DNA of 64,000 bases from Brevundimonas variabilis (GCF_014199945.1 NZ_JACHOR010000002.1:434001-498000); one strand, 5' to 3'; positions 55,561-64,000 are shown, numbered from the stretch's first letter. A program made the numbers and translations. Notes: generated by a model from the sequence alone, not told the origin.

Positions 55561-56429
55561 CAGTCGAGCAGGTTGAAGAAGCGGCTGGGACGGATGTTGG
55601 CGAACCAGCTGACCGGGTTGAACAGCGAAGCGCCCGGCTCCCACGAGAACATGATGATCTGGGCCTTGCCGATCAGGTTCTCCTCTGGGACCAGGCCAAC
55701 CCCCGAGCCTTCGGCAACGCGGCTGTCGATCGAGTTATCGCGGTTGTCACCCATCATGAAATAGTGGCCGAGCGGCACTTCGTAGACCGGTGTGTCGTCC
55801 AGTTCGCCGCCGGGACCGAAGTCCTGGATCATGAAGGATTTGCCGTTGGGCAGTGTCTCACGGATCTGGGTCACCGGACGGGGGCCAAACATGTCGTTGA
55901 CCTCGGCCTCGCTGATCCGAACGTCCGTTACGGGCAATCCGTTGATGTGCAGCTGGTTCTGGATCATCTGGATGCGGTCGCCTGGCAGGCCAATGACGCG
56001 CTTGATGTAGTCGGTCTTGTCATCGCGAGGCAGTTTGAACACCACGATATCACCGCGGTTCGGCGCACGGCCGAGAATGCGCCCCTCGCCCAGCGGAAGA
56101 TTGACCGGCAGTCCGCTCGAATATTTCGAATAGCCGTAGGACCATTTGGTCACGACGATGTAGTCGCCCTCGTACAGGTTCGGCTCCATCGATGCCGACG
56201 GAATGGTGAAGGGCTGGAACAGCAAGACGCGCAGCACGAAGGCGATCAACAGCGCAAAAACAACCGTCTTGATGATCTCGATCGTCTCGTTACCCGCTGA
56301 TCGGGCCACTTCGCTGGCCTTGATCTTCTTCGTATCCTTGCCAGCCCAGACGGGTGGCGTGGTTTCGCTGGTCACCGTGCCGTCACCGGTCGTCCTGGTG
56401 CCGTCGCGCGAGCCGTCCTGGTCGTTCAT
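55560..56429 (-). CDS. lepB: Signal peptidase I (second copy)
   Basis: Cleaves signal peptides of exported proteins. The 289-aa protein has a polar N-terminal part of about 45 aa, one membrane helix (about 52-72), then IPSASMEPN with catalytic Ser about 80, KRVIGLPGD with Lys about 143 and MGDNRDNSIDSR. It lies in the standard lepB-rnc-era context, so this is probably the main housekeeping enzyme. The other copy is at 6486. Confidence 0.96.
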   Translation of the reverse strand: MNDQDGSRDGTRTTGDGTVTSETTPPVWAGKDTKKIKASEVARSAGNETIEIIKTVVFALLIAFVLRVLLFQPFTIPSASMEPNLYEGDYIVVTKWSYGYSKYSSGLPVNLPLGEGRILGRAPNRGDIVVFKLPRDDKTDYIKRVIGLPGDRIQMIQNQLHINGLPVTDVRISEAEVNDMFGPRPVTQIRETLPNGKSFMIQDFGPGGELDDTPVYEVPLGHYFMMGDNRDNSIDSRVAEGSGVGLVPEENLIGKAQIIMFSWEPGASLFNPVSWFANIRPSRFFNLLD

Positions 56430-56488
56430 CGTGGGATAAGCCTGTCCACCGCCCCGCGCGGCATCGTCCGGGGACGGGTAAAGCCAGA

Positions 56489-56890
56489 TTACGCCATCGG
56501 CAAGGCTTCGATCACCACGAACGCCAGGGCATAGGGGTGTTCATCGCTCAACGTCAGGTGAATACGGGGCTCATGGCCCACTGGCATCAGCCGCGCGAGA
56601 TGTTCAGCGGCATGCCCGGTAAGGGCCAGAGTCGGTTGACCACTCTTCAGGTTCACGACTCCCATATCTCGCCAGTAGACGTCGCGCCGCATTCCTGTCC
56701 CAAGCGCCTTGGCACAGGCTTCCTTGGCCGCGAAGCGCTTGGCATAGCTCCAGGCAGCGTCGGGTTTGCGGTCGGAGCGCGTGCGTTCCAGTTCGGTGAA
56801 GCACCGCTGTTTGAAGCGGTCTCCGAACCGGTCGAGCGACGCCTGGATACGACGAATGTCGGTCAGATCCGCCCCGACGCCGATGATCAT
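56489..56890 (-). CDS. acpS: Holo-ACP synthase
   Basis: Transfers phosphopantetheine from CoA to apo-ACP, needed for fatty acid and lipid A synthesis. The 133-aa protein has [14 protein letters not shown] with metal Asp and [15 protein letters not shown] with metal Glu. Length is normal. Its start overlaps the pdxJ stop by 4 bp; lepB follows 59 bp later. Confidence 0.95.
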   Translation of the reverse strand: MIIGVGADLTDIRRIQASLDRFGDRFKQRCFTELERTRSDRKPDAAWSYAKRFAAKEACAKALGTGMRRDVYWRDMGVVNLKSGQPTLALTGHAAEHLARLMPVGHEPRIHLTLSDEHPYALAFVVIEALPMA

Positions 56891-57654
56891 GCGGCAGGCT
56901 CGATATCGCGTGCCGCGTCCATCAGGGTCCGCATTCGCCCGATTGCAGCTCCCAGACCCACGAAGATCGCCTCTCCGATCAGGAAATGACCGATATTCAG
57001 TTCCATGACCTCGGGAATCGCCGCGACCGGCATCACGGTCTCGTAATCGATACCGTGCCCTGCGTGCACCTCGAGGCCCAGCGCTGCAGCTTGGGTTGCG
57101 GCCGCCTTGAGACGCTCCAGCTCCGAAGCTGCCATGGCGTCATCGCCGTCGCGCACCGCGTCGCAAAACGCACCTGTGTGCAGTTCGACCACGGCTGCAC
57201 CTGCCCGGAATGCGGCCTCCACCTGTGCCGGATCAGCCCCGACGAACAGCGAGACCCGCGACCCGGCTTCGGTCAATTTGCTGACAAAGGGCGTAATCCA
57301 ATTATGCCCCCCCACGACGTCAAGCCCGCCCTCGGTCGTCCGTTCCTCGCGGCGCTCCGGCACCAGACAGACGGCAGGCGGACAATGCCGCAGGGCGATC
57401 TCGAGCATTTCGGAGGTGACGGCCATTTCCAGGTTCAGCGGGCGTTCTTGCACCCGCAGGGCCTCGGCGAGCGTTTCGATATCCGAGTCAGCAATGTGCC
57501 GGCGGTCTTCGCGCAGATGCGCTGTGATTCCGTCCGCCCCGGCGGCCAGCGCCTCCATCGCTGCCCGGGTCGGGTCGGGATAGGCGGCACCCCGTGCATT
57601 CCGTATGGTAGCGACGTGATCAATGTTGACGCCAAGCCGGATACGCTCGCCCAT
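56887..57654 (-). CDS. pdxJ: Pyridoxine 5'-phosphate synthase
   Basis: Makes pyridoxine 5'-phosphate from deoxyxylulose phosphate and aminoacetone phosphate. The 255-aa TIM barrel has [51 protein letters not shown] and [13 protein letters not shown]. Its start is 9 bp after the pyrE stop and it overlaps acpS by 4 bp. Confidence 0.97.
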   Translation of the reverse strand: MGERIRLGVNIDHVATIRNARGAAYPDPTRAAMEALAAGADGITAHLREDRRHIADSDIETLAEALRVQERPLNLEMAVTSEMLEIALRHCPPAVCLVPERREERTTEGGLDVVGGHNWITPFVSKLTEAGSRVSLFVGADPAQVEAAFRAGAAVVELHTGAFCDAVRDGDDAMAASELERLKAAATQAAALGLEVHAGHGIDYETVMPVAAIPEVMELNIGHFLIGEAIFVGLGAAIGRMRTLMDAARDIEPAA

Positions 57655-57663
57655 GGTCGTCTC

Positions 57664-58248
57664 CTACTTCGACAGTCGACGGCTGCCGGGATCTTCGACC
57701 GGCAAGGCTGCCAACTCTGGCGGCAGGGCGTCGGCCGGGTACGCCGGGACATCCAGGGTCGCGAGTGCGATCAGGGGCACGCCCACATCAGCCCGCCCAC
57801 CAGACCGGTCCACGATACAGGCTGCAGCAACGACGTCGCCCCCGGCTTCACGGATCGCAGCGATACATTCGCGCGAGCTCAGGCCCGTGGTGACAATGTC
57901 CTCCACCATCACCACCTTCTGGCCCGGCTCGACATGGAAACCGCGGCGTAGCTTGAAGGCCCCGCCTTCGCGCTCAACATACATGGAGGGCACAGCCAGA
58001 TGGCGCGCGGTCTCGTAGCCAGGGATAATCCCGCCAACCGCGGGTGAAACCGCGACATCCACCGGCCCCACAGCCGCAACGATCTTGACCGCCAGCGCCT
58101 TGCACAGCCGCTCGCAGCGCTGCGCGTCCATGAACACGAGGTTCTTCTGGAGAAACACAGGACTGTGTAGTCCCGACGACAGGACGAAATGCCCTTCGCG
58201 AAGGGCACCGGCACCACGAAACTCGTTGAGAACGTCTTCTGAAGTCAT
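57664..58248 (-). CDS. pyrE: Orotate phosphoribosyltransferase
   Basis: Joins orotate and PRPP to give OMP in pyrimidine synthesis. The 194-aa protein has [37 protein letters not shown] and the PRPP motif [14 protein letters not shown]. The ATG at 58248 directly follows the 3' arm of a 9-bp inverted repeat that begins at the relA stop, so its translation may be controlled by RNA folding. Confidence 0.96.
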   Translation of the reverse strand: MTSEDVLNEFRGAGALREGHFVLSSGLHSPVFLQKNLVFMDAQRCERLCKALAVKIVAAVGPVDVAVSPAVGGIIPGYETARHLAVPSMYVEREGGAFKLRRGFHVEPGQKVVMVEDIVTTGLSSRECIAAIREAGGDVVAAACIVDRSGGRADVGVPLIALATLDVPAYPADALPPELAALPVEDPGSRRLSK

Positions 58249-58308
58249 GACCGCGACCTATGCCGTATGTTGCCATCGGGCAAGCCGTCCGCGCGAGATG
58301 TCGCGGTC
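58249..58308 (-). promoter_or_regulatory. Inverted repeat spanning the relA-pyrE gap
   Basis: GACCGCGAC at 58249-58257 and GTCGCGGTC at 58300-58308 are perfect 9-bp arms, 42 bases apart. On the pyrE strand the first arm starts at the relA stop codon and the second ends at the base before the pyrE ATG. Inside, TTGCC-ATCG-GGCAA forms a small 5-bp stem-loop. The weak AGG ribosome site of pyrE abuts the second arm. Confidence 0.5.
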
Positions 58309-60512
58309 TAGCCTCGGGCGCGCTCTACCGTATCCACCGAGGGGTTCGCCCGCAGCGCAGCCATGATCGTGGTTGCATGCTTGGCGTCCGTGACCTCGAC
58401 ATCGATATCGAGATCGAAGAAGTCCGACTGTCTGAGGGCCATCTTGAGGTTCAGGATGTTTCCTCCTGCCTCGCCGATCACGGTCGCGACCTGACCCAGC
58501 ATGCCGGGTGCGTTCTTGATGGTCGCCCGGAAGCGAGCGACGGCCACCCCCTGCTCGGCCTGTGGTGTCCACTGCAGGTCGTTCCAGACGCTGTCGTCGT
58601 CCGCGAAATCGGCCAGCTTCTGGCAGTCGATGACATGGACGGTCAGCCCTGTGTCCGGCTCGAGAATCCCCACGATCCGGTCGCCGGGAACGGGAGAACA
58701 GCAGGCACCGAAGTGGATGCTCACGCCCGGCGTCAGCCCGCCGCCACGCACGAACAGGCGGGCCTGCGCGTCGCCGATCCGCTTCCGGTCCGGCTGGGCG
58801 GCCAATGTGCCCTTCAAGCCCGGAAACAGGGTCTCGGCGACGCGGTTTGCCGGCAGACGCCCGCGACCGATGGCGTCGAACAGATCGTCCTCGGTCGCAA
58901 TGGCAAGCGTCTCGAGCGTCGCCTTCAGCGTCACTTCGCTCAGGGCCTTGCCAGCCCGGGACAGGGTCTGCTCCAGCGTCGCCTTGCCCAGTTTCTGGAA
59001 CTCGTCGCGCTCGGAACTGCGGATGTGCCGGCGAATCGCCGAGCGGGCCCGGCCAGTGACGGTCAAGCTTCGCCAGTCTGCCGGAGCCTCGCGCTTGGAC
59101 CCTCGGACGATCTCGACCACGTCGCCGTTCTGGAGCTGGGTCCGCATCGGCTTGAGCTCGCCGTTGACCTTGACCCCTACAGCGGTGTCACCGACTTCGG
59201 TGTGGACGGCATAGGCGAAGTCCAGCGCCATCCCGCCGCGCGGCAACGTGATCAGAGTTCCCTTTGGCGTGAAGACGAAGACCTGATCCAGGTACATCTC
59301 GAGCTTGGCGTGCTCGACCCAGTCCTCGCCACCTTCGCCATGCTCGATGACCTGGACGAGGTGACGCAGGTTCTGCAGCGGGTCACGACCGCCCTCGGCT
59401 TCCATCGCCGCCTGGTCGAACCCATAGGACTTGTTCTTGTAGGCCCAGTGCGCGGCGACACCGTCCTCGGCCACCCGGTCCATGGCCTCGGTCCGGATCT
59501 GCATCTCGATTCGCAGTCCACCCGGCCCGACGACCGTGGTGTGAAGCGATCGGTAGTTGTTCGACTTGGGCGTCGAGATGAAGTCCTTGAACCGCTCCGG
59601 CACCATGGGCCATGCGCGATGGATGACCCCGAGTGCGCGGTAGCAGTCGTCCTCGAACTCGACGAGCACCCGGAAACCGTAGATGTCAGACAACGACGAG
59701 AAGCCGACCGACTTTCTCTGCAGTTTCCTCCAGATGGAATACGGCGTCTTCTGCCGGCCATAGACACGCGCCGGGATGCCGGCTTCGCTCAGCGCCTGCT
59801 CAATTTCACGGGCAACACCGTCGGTCGCCCGCCCGTGTTCCAGCTTCAAAGCCTCAAGGCGACGCTCGATGGCCGTTCTCGCCGTCGGGTTCAGGTGTTC
59901 GAACGCCAGTTCTTCCAGTTCGGACGCGATCGAATGAATGCCGATCGAGCGTCCCAGCGGGGCGTAGACTTCAAGCGTCTCGCGGCTGATCCGCTCGCGC
60001 TTCTCCGGCTTGACGTACTTCAGCGTCCGCATGTTGTGCAGACGGTCCGCCAGCTTGACCAGCAGCACACGCACGTCGCGGGAGATGGCGAGAATGAATT
60101 TGCGCAGGTTCTCGGCCTGGCGCGTGTGCTCGGCCTGAAGCTCGAGCCGCGACAGCTTGGTCACGCCTTCAACCAGGCTAGCGACCTCTTCTCCGAACAT
60201 GGCGGCGATATCGTCGCGGGTCGCCGACGTATCCTCGACGACATCATGCAGCAGGGCGGTAACGATGGTCGCCGTATCCAGCTTGTAGTCGGTCAGGATC
60301 CCGGCAACCTGGATCGGGTGGGCGAAATAGGGGTCGCCCGAGGCACGCAACTGCGAGCCATGCATCTTCATCGCATAGACATAGGCCCGGTTCAGAAGGG
60401 CCTCGTCGGCGGTCGGGTCATAGGCCTTGACGGCCTCGATCAACTCAAACTGACGAAGCACAGGAATGCGCTTCGTGACTCCCGGGGCTTCGGCCGGGGA
60501 CGGCAAAGCCAT
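58308..60512 (-). CDS. spoT: Bifunctional (p)ppGpp synthetase/hydrolase (Rel/SpoT)
   Basis: Makes and degrades (p)ppGpp in the stringent response. The 734-aa protein has the HD hydrolase domain (YFAHPIQVAGIL, ALLHDVVEDTSAT), the synthetase domain (GRQKTPYSIWRKLQRK, SDIYGFRVLVE, YRSLHTTVVGPGG), TGS (VFTPKGTLITLPRGGMALDFAYAVH) and C-terminal zinc-finger and ACT domains. The intact HD motif predicts hydrolase activity. GTG at 60479 is an alternative start. It follows rpoZ by 80 bp, as in many alphaproteobacteria. Confidence 0.96.
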   Translation of the reverse strand: MALPSPAEAPGVTKRIPVLRQFELIEAVKAYDPTADEALLNRAYVYAMKMHGSQLRASGDPYFAHPIQVAGILTDYKLDTATIVTALLHDVVEDTSATRDDIAAMFGEEVASLVEGVTKLSRLELQAEHTRQAENLRKFILAISRDVRVLLVKLADRLHNMRTLKYVKPEKRERISRETLEVYAPLGRSIGIHSIASELEELAFEHLNPTARTAIERRLEALKLEHGRATDGVAREIEQALSEAGIPARVYGRQKTPYSIWRKLQRKSVGFSSLSDIYGFRVLVEFEDDCYRALGVIHRAWPMVPERFKDFISTPKSNNYRSLHTTVVGPGGLRIEMQIRTEAMDRVAEDGVAAHWAYKNKSYGFDQAAMEAEGGRDPLQNLRHLVQVIEHGEGGEDWVEHAKLEMYLDQVFVFTPKGTLITLPRGGMALDFAYAVHTEVGDTAVGVKVNGELKPMRTQLQNGDVVEIVRGSKREAPADWRSLTVTGRARSAIRRHIRSSERDEFQKLGKATLEQTLSRAGKALSEVTLKATLETLAIATEDDLFDAIGRGRLPANRVAETLFPGLKGTLAAQPDRKRIGDAQARLFVRGGGLTPGVSIHFGACCSPVPGDRIVGILEPDTGLTVHVIDCQKLADFADDDSVWNDLQWTPQAEQGVAVARFRATIKNAPGMLGQVATVIGEAGGNILNLKMALRQSDFFDLDIDVEVTDAKHATTIMAALRANPSVDTVERARG

Positions 60513-60592
60513 ATCGAGTGCAAGGGTGGTCGGCGGCGGGGTCGGACCGGACCGCGCCGGAAGGATGGTGATACCGCTGGCGGGTTGCGCCG

Positions 60593-60952
60593 TCAGTACC
60601 GCTCCTCCTGCCCGCCGTCGCGGTCGCTCTGCAGAGCCCGGATCAGTTCCTGCTCGGCCATGTTCATGTGCTGGGGCTCGGCCAGCAGACCCACGATCTC
60701 GGCCTCGTCCTCGGCTTCGGTGCGCTCGTCGACGCGCTGCAACCCGACGACGACGGTTTCCAGCAGATCGGCAGGGACGACCGTGTCTTCAGCGATCTCG
60801 CGCAGGGCAACGACCGGGTTCTTGTCGTTGTCGCGATCCAGCGTCAGTGCGGCGCCATTGGCGATCGCACGGGCACGGTTGCCGGCCAGCAGAACCAGAC
60901 CGAACCGGTTCGGTACCTTTTGGATGCAGTCTTCGACGGTGACGCGAGCCAT
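60593..60952 (-). CDS. rpoZ: RNA polymerase omega subunit
   Basis: Helps RNA polymerase assembly and contributes to ppGpp binding. The 119-aa protein starts [20 protein letters not shown], followed by [13 protein letters not shown] and [12 protein letters not shown], which are the omega hallmarks. The acidic C-terminal tail is typical for alphaproteobacteria. I chose ATG at 60952 over an extension to 61204. Pairing with relA/spoT is conserved. Confidence 0.96.
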   Translation of the reverse strand: MARVTVEDCIQKVPNRFGLVLLAGNRARAIANGAALTLDRDNDKNPVVALREIAEDTVVPADLLETVVVGLQRVDERTEAEDEAEIVGLLAEPQHMNMAEQELIRALQSDRDGGQEERY

Positions 60953-61038
60953 GATGATCCTTCGGGTCGGCGGGAGAACCGCGCCTGATACAGATAAGTG
61001 CTGATTTGTGCAACGCCACAAGGGCAGTTTTGCGGCGC

Positions 61039-61611
61039 TCAGGATATGCGCACGGCATCCCGTCCGACAGATGCGTGTTCGGCCAGCGCCGCCGAAGACA
61101 ATCCCGACACGGGATGGACCCAGGCCGGCGCGATCTCGGCCAGCGGGCCCATGACGAACCTGCGCTCCGCCGCCCGGGGATGCGGGAGGATCAGGCCTGC
61201 GCAATCCCCCTGCTTGCGACCATAGGCAACCAGATCGAGGTCCAGCGTCCGGGGCGCGTTCTGGACCGTGCGGACGCGCCCGAAAGCCTCCTCGATCCGG
61301 CCCAGCGCCGACATCAGCGCATGAGGGTCAAGTGCAGTCCGCACGATTGCGACACCATTGAGGAAGGGCGGATCGCTGGGGTCGGGCCAAGCCTGCGACG
61401 ACCACCAGGATGAGCGCGCAACAACGTCGATCCCTTCAGGCCGAAAGCGGGCGAGCGCCGCTTCCAGCGCCTGGCGTGCCGAAGCCCACACCCCCTTGTC
61501 ATTGCAGCCAAGGGCGACGATCACTGCGGCATCTGGATCAGGCACGCCGTCGATATTGACGTCGAAGTCCTCCAGAGCAGACCCGCCTGATTCAGAAAGT
61601 TTATTGTCCAT
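61039..61611 (-). CDS. folK: HPPK (folate pyrophosphokinase)
   Basis: Transfers pyrophosphate from ATP to hydroxymethyl-dihydropterin in folate synthesis. The 190-aa protein has the catalytic [16 protein letters not shown] and [23 protein letters not shown]. The usual LGSNxG near the start reads LGCNDKG. It is 86 bp before rpoZ. Its ATG shares bases with the divergent NYN gene (CATG at 61609-61612), and no clear Shine-Dalgarno site precedes it. Confidence 0.93.
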   Translation of the reverse strand: MDNKLSESGGSALEDFDVNIDGVPDPDAAVIVALGCNDKGVWASARQALEAALARFRPEGIDVVARSSWWSSQAWPDPSDPPFLNGVAIVRTALDPHALMSALGRIEEAFGRVRTVQNAPRTLDLDLVAYGRKQGDCAGLILPHPRAAERRFVMGPLAEIAPAWVHPVSGLSSAALAEHASVGRDAVRIS

Positions 61612-62188
61612 GACACTTTATCCGACCGACCGCACTGCCCTGTTCATTGACGGAGCCAATCTCTATTCCGCAGCCCGATCGCTGAACGTCGACCTCGACT
61701 TCCGCAAGCTGGTGACATCGTTCCGTGAACGTGCCGTTCTGGTTCGAGCCTACTATTACACGGCGGTGATCGAGGGCGAAGAATTCTCGCCCATCCGCCC
61801 CCTGGTGGACTGGCTTGGATACAACGGCTTCTCCGTGGTGACCAAGCCGGTCAAACGGTTCACCGATGCCCAGGGCCACACCCGCACCAAGGGCAATATG
61901 GACATCGAGATCGCCGTCGACATGATCGAGATGGCCCCGCATCTGGATCACATGGTCCTGTTCTCCGGCGACGGTGACTTTCGGCGACTGGTCCAGGCGG
62001 TTCAGGCGCGTGGTGTGCGCGTCACGGTCGTGTCGACCATGAAGAGCCAGCCGCCCATGATCGCCGACGAACTTCGACGTCAGGCTGATGACTACATCGA
62101 TCTCTCGGACCGGATCGGTGAATGGACTCGTCCCCGCTCACCCGCCCCTGCAACCTCGGTTCGTACCTTTGACAAGGACGAAGAATGA
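61610..62188 (+). CDS. NYN (LabA/DUF88-type) domain protein, likely ribonuclease
   Basis: The 192-aa protein has a PIN-like NYN fold. It shows ALFIDGANLYSAARSLN with the first Asp, KGNMDIEIAVDMIEMAP with further acidic residues and VLFSGDGDFRRLVQAVQARG with the last acid pair. These four Asp sites are the metal-binding set of the family, which acts on RNA. ATG at 61610 overlaps folK divergently. Its stop overlaps the UDG ATG by 4 bp, so the two are co-translated. Confidence 0.9.
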   Translation: MTLYPTDRTALFIDGANLYSAARSLNVDLDFRKLVTSFRERAVLVRAYYYTAVIEGEEFSPIRPLVDWLGYNGFSVVTKPVKRFTDAQGHTRTKGNMDIEIAVDMIEMAPHLDHMVLFSGDGDFRRLVQAVQARGVRVTVVSTMKSQPPMIADELRRQADDYIDLSDRIGEWTRPRSPAPATSVRTFDKDEE

Positions 62189-62826
62189 GACCGCATCCGG
62201 CCGAGCCGCCCCGCGACTGCCCGCTCTGCCCGAGACTGGTCGAGTATCGACGGGAAAATGCCCGCCAGAACCCTGACTGGTGGAATGGTCCCGCACCGTC
62301 GTTCGGCGATCCTGACGCGCGCCTGCTGGTCGTCGGCCTGGCACCCGGCCGAACCGGAGCCAATCGCACCGGTCGGCCTTTCACCGGCGATGGCGCCGGG
62401 TGGATCCTCTACGACACCCTGATCAGAACCGGGTTCGCTGTCGGAACCTATGACGCTAGGCCCGATGACGGTCTGCGGCTGATCGACTGCATGATCACCA
62501 ATGCCGTCCGCTGCGCGCCCCCACTCAACAAGCCCCTCCCTCTAGAGGAGGCAACTTGCCGACCTTTTCTCAAGGCCCGCCTCGATTCCCTGCCTCGATT
62601 GAAAGTAATCGTCACGCTTGGAGACGTCTCTCGCCGTAGCGTCCTGAAGACCCTCGGCCTGCCGGGAACAGCTATTCCGCCAGGCCACGGCATCGAGGGG
62701 GACGCTGCCGGATATCGTCTGATCAACAGCTACCACTGCTCCCGACTGAACACGAACACCGGACGCCTGACGCCGGAAATGTTCGAGGCAATTTTCACCC
62801 GTGCCAGGACGATGATCGGTGACTGA
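62185..62826 (+). CDS. Family 5 uracil-DNA glycosylase (UDGb type)
   Basis: Removes uracil and other deaminated bases from DNA. The 213-aa protein has motif A VVGLAPGRTGANRTGRPFTG (no polar Asp or Asn at the usual water-activating spot, as in UDGb) and motif B NSYHCSRLNTNTGRLT. Four Cys (DCPLC near the start, then RCAPPLN and ATCRPF) can hold a 4Fe-4S cluster. It overlaps the NYN gene by 4 bp. Confidence 0.9.
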   Translation: MRPHPAEPPRDCPLCPRLVEYRRENARQNPDWWNGPAPSFGDPDARLLVVGLAPGRTGANRTGRPFTGDGAGWILYDTLIRTGFAVGTYDARPDDGLRLIDCMITNAVRCAPPLNKPLPLEEATCRPFLKARLDSLPRLKVIVTLGDVSRRSVLKTLGLPGTAIPPGHGIEGDAAGYRLINSYHCSRLNTNTGRLTPEMFEAIFTRARTMIGD

Positions 62827-62831
62827 CCCAC

Positions 62832-62867
62832 ATGCCAGCACGCTGGACTACCGCTGGTTGCTGGCAT
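62832..62867 (+). terminator. Inverted repeat after the NYN-UDG operon
   Basis: ATGCCAGCA (62832-62840) pairs perfectly with TGCTGGCAT (62859-62867), 18-base loop, starting 6 bases after the UDG stop. There is no T tract, so termination is probable but not sure. Confidence 0.5.
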
Positions 62868-62922
62868 TCCCGGGTCGTGATAGCCTTCGCCCTTATCATC
62901 TTGTTCGCTTGTAGGGTCCGCC

Positions 62923-63858
62923 ATGCTTGTTGCCGCACTTGCTTCGTTGCTGATGGTCTCTGCGCCTCAGTCGTCCGGCTCGGCCCAGGACCCTGCGGAT
63001 CCGGTCGTCGACCTGGGCGACATCGTCGTCGACGGACGTCGCGTCGAGGACCTGACCCGGGAGTTCGTCGGTCAGGTCGCCGCCCCCGCACAGAACAGGG
63101 GTCTGGCGCGCTGGCGCGATGGAGTCTGCATCGGTGTCGTCAACCTCAAGCCCGACATGGCCCAGTATATCGCGGACCGGGTCTCGACCGTGGCCGAGGA
63201 TGTCGGGCTCAAGCCCGGAGCGCCCGGCTGTATGCCCAGCGTTCTGGTCGTTGCCACGGTGGATGCCTCAACCTTCACGGCACAGTTCGTGTCTCAACGG
63301 CCGCGGATTTTCCGCGTCGGCGGATCCGGAATGGACCTCGGGTCCGGAGCTCTGAACAAATTCATTACGGTCGACCGGCCCGTGCGCTGGTGGAACATCA
63401 GCCTCCCGATCGACAGCGACACCGGTCGCCGCGCCGTCAGGTTTCCGGGCGATACCGATGCTGAAGGCAATCCGACAGCACCCATCATCCGGCGGGGTGC
63501 CGCCTCGCGCCTGACCACACAGGTCGTGGACGACACCCAACGCGCCTTCGTGATCGTGGACATCGACCGGATTCAGGACGTTTCCCTGGAACAGCTCGCC
63601 GACTATATCGCCTTTGTGTCCCTGGCCCAGGTCGATCCGGATGCGGACACGTCCGGCTTCGCCAGCATCCTGAACGTCTTCGATGACCCTCAGCAGACCC
63701 GGACCCTGACCGACTGGGACAAGGCCTATCTGAAGGGCCTGTATGACACGATCCGCACCCGCCAGAACTTTGGTGCGCAGCGGACCGAGGTCATCGATTC
63801 CATCGTGCGCGCACACCGCGAACTCACAGCAGCTTCAGACAACGCAACCCCCGAGTAA
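62923..63858 (+). CDS. Exported protein of unknown function, first of a tandem pair
   Basis: The 311-aa protein has a signal-like start (MLVAALASLLMVSAPQSSGSAQ). The next stretch is DPVVDLGDIVVDGRRVEDL, which looks like the DIVVTGRR box near the start of TonB-dependent receptors but leads to no plug or barrel. The rest is mixed alpha/beta, with two Cys (GVCIGVV and GCMPS) that could form a disulfide. AGGG lies 8 bp before the ATG. The function is unknown. A near copy of its N-terminus begins at 63891. Confidence 0.8.
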   Translation: MLVAALASLLMVSAPQSSGSAQDPADPVVDLGDIVVDGRRVEDLTREFVGQVAAPAQNRGLARWRDGVCIGVVNLKPDMAQYIADRVSTVAEDVGLKPGAPGCMPSVLVVATVDASTFTAQFVSQRPRIFRVGGSGMDLGSGALNKFITVDRPVRWWNISLPIDSDTGRRAVRFPGDTDAEGNPTAPIIRRGAASRLTTQVVDDTQRAFVIVDIDRIQDVSLEQLADYIAFVSLAQVDPDADTSGFASILNVFDDPQQTRTLTDWDKAYLKGLYDTIRTRQNFGAQRTEVIDSIVRAHRELTAASDNATPE

Positions 63859-63890
63859 GCGGCCCACATACCCATCCAGGAACCGAGTCG

Positions 63891-64000
63891 ATGTTCGTCG
63901 CTGCCCTCGCCTCATTGATGATCGCATCGGCTCCGCAGGAGACTGTGCCTCCGGTTCAGGCTCCTGCGGAGCCGGTCGTCGATCTGGGCGACATCATCGT
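63891..64000 (+). CDS. Second exported tandem paralogue, truncated by window end
   Basis: Only the first 36 codons are visible: MFVAALASLMIASAPQETVP, then APAEPVVDLGDIIV. They match the preceding protein closely (signal peptide and DLGDIVV box), so it is a tandem duplicate. AGGA lies about 10 bp upstream. The intergenic gap is 32 bp. The frame is open to the end of the window. Confidence 0.8.
   Translation, partial: MFVAALASLMIASAPQETVPPVQAPAEPVVDLGDII

Noticed and set aside
58260..61004. 914-codon open frame on the plus strand opposite relA/spoT and rpoZ
   Set aside because: It runs antisense to two clear genes, has no recognisable domain and is rich in Arg/Gly/His as expected for a high-GC shadow frame.

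Overview
The window is ordinary chromosomal DNA from a GC-rich alphaproteobacterium, most likely a Caulobacteraceae member close to Brevundimonas. The basis is the codon use, an alphaproteobacterial GTTC-N7-GTTC SOS box pair at lexA, LpxI in place of LpxH, the DUF5076 gene inside the pyruvate dehydrogenase operon, and the order lpx - gltA - gltX - comEC - lexA - trpCDG. There is no phage, insertion sequence, CRISPR array or plasmid module. The genes are packed tightly, with many 1-8 bp overlaps. No stretch over 300 bases lacks a gene; the longest empty gap is about 190 bases, at 23860-24051.

Layout. 1-3430: lipid A operon (lpxD end, fabZ, lpxA, lpxI, lpxB). 3494-7256: a DUF305/LVIVD exported protein, a small RHH-like/membrane/EF-hand protein, and the first of two type I signal peptidases. 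7382-15532: gltA, gltX, the DNA-uptake channel comEC, lexA and trpCDG. 15624-23521: a small membrane peptide, miaA, mrp, an old yellow enzyme, a sterol-desaturase-like hydroxylase, a YbjQ protein, the thymidylate operon (thyA, NTP-PPase, folA), DUF924 and a divergent ketol-acid reductoisomerase. 23555-24510: tRNA-Pro(CGG), tRNA-Gln(UUG) and a lone receiver protein. 24528-30018: oligopeptidase B, a trypsin-like protease, an acyl-CoA carboxylase beta subunit and a flavodoxin-like protein. 30067-34277: MBL hydrolase, tatD, holB, tmk, rlpA and tRNA-Ser(UGA). 34382-41200: a membrane protein and a six-gene MoxR/DUF58/DUF4129/DUF4350/SpoIIM/RDD operon. 41350-47769: lpdA, glutathione peroxidase, the pdh genes and ftsB. 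47862-53868: a GDPD lipoprotein, an SGNH hydrolase, two unknown small genes, plsY, dprA and a class-C serine hydrolase. 53873-61611: era, rnc, lepB, acpS, pdxJ, pyrE, relA/spoT, rpoZ and folK. 61610-64000: NYN ribonuclease-like and family-5 uracil-DNA glycosylase genes, then a tandem pair of unknown exported proteins, the second cut by the window end.

How the parts fit. Most genes are housekeeping: envelope synthesis (lpx, plsY, acpS, fabZ, rlpA, ftsB), secretion (two lepB), central carbon (gltA, pdh, lpd, carboxylase), nucleotides (thyA, folA, folK, tmk, pyrE), tRNA and RNA processing (gltX, miaA, rnc, era), the stringent response (relA, rpoZ) and DNA repair or uptake (lexA, UDG, comEC, dprA).

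The most interesting signals are structural. Three divergent gene pairs share their start codons within one CATG. A relA-pyrE inverted repeat ends exactly at the pyrE start codon. The Shine-Dalgarno sequence of ftsB can pair with its own downstream flank. Two 10-bp palindromes sit two helical turns apart upstream of the first lepB. The MoxR operon and the DUF305/LVIVD fusion are the best candidates for functions not yet worked out. I saw no clearly new defence or mobile system.
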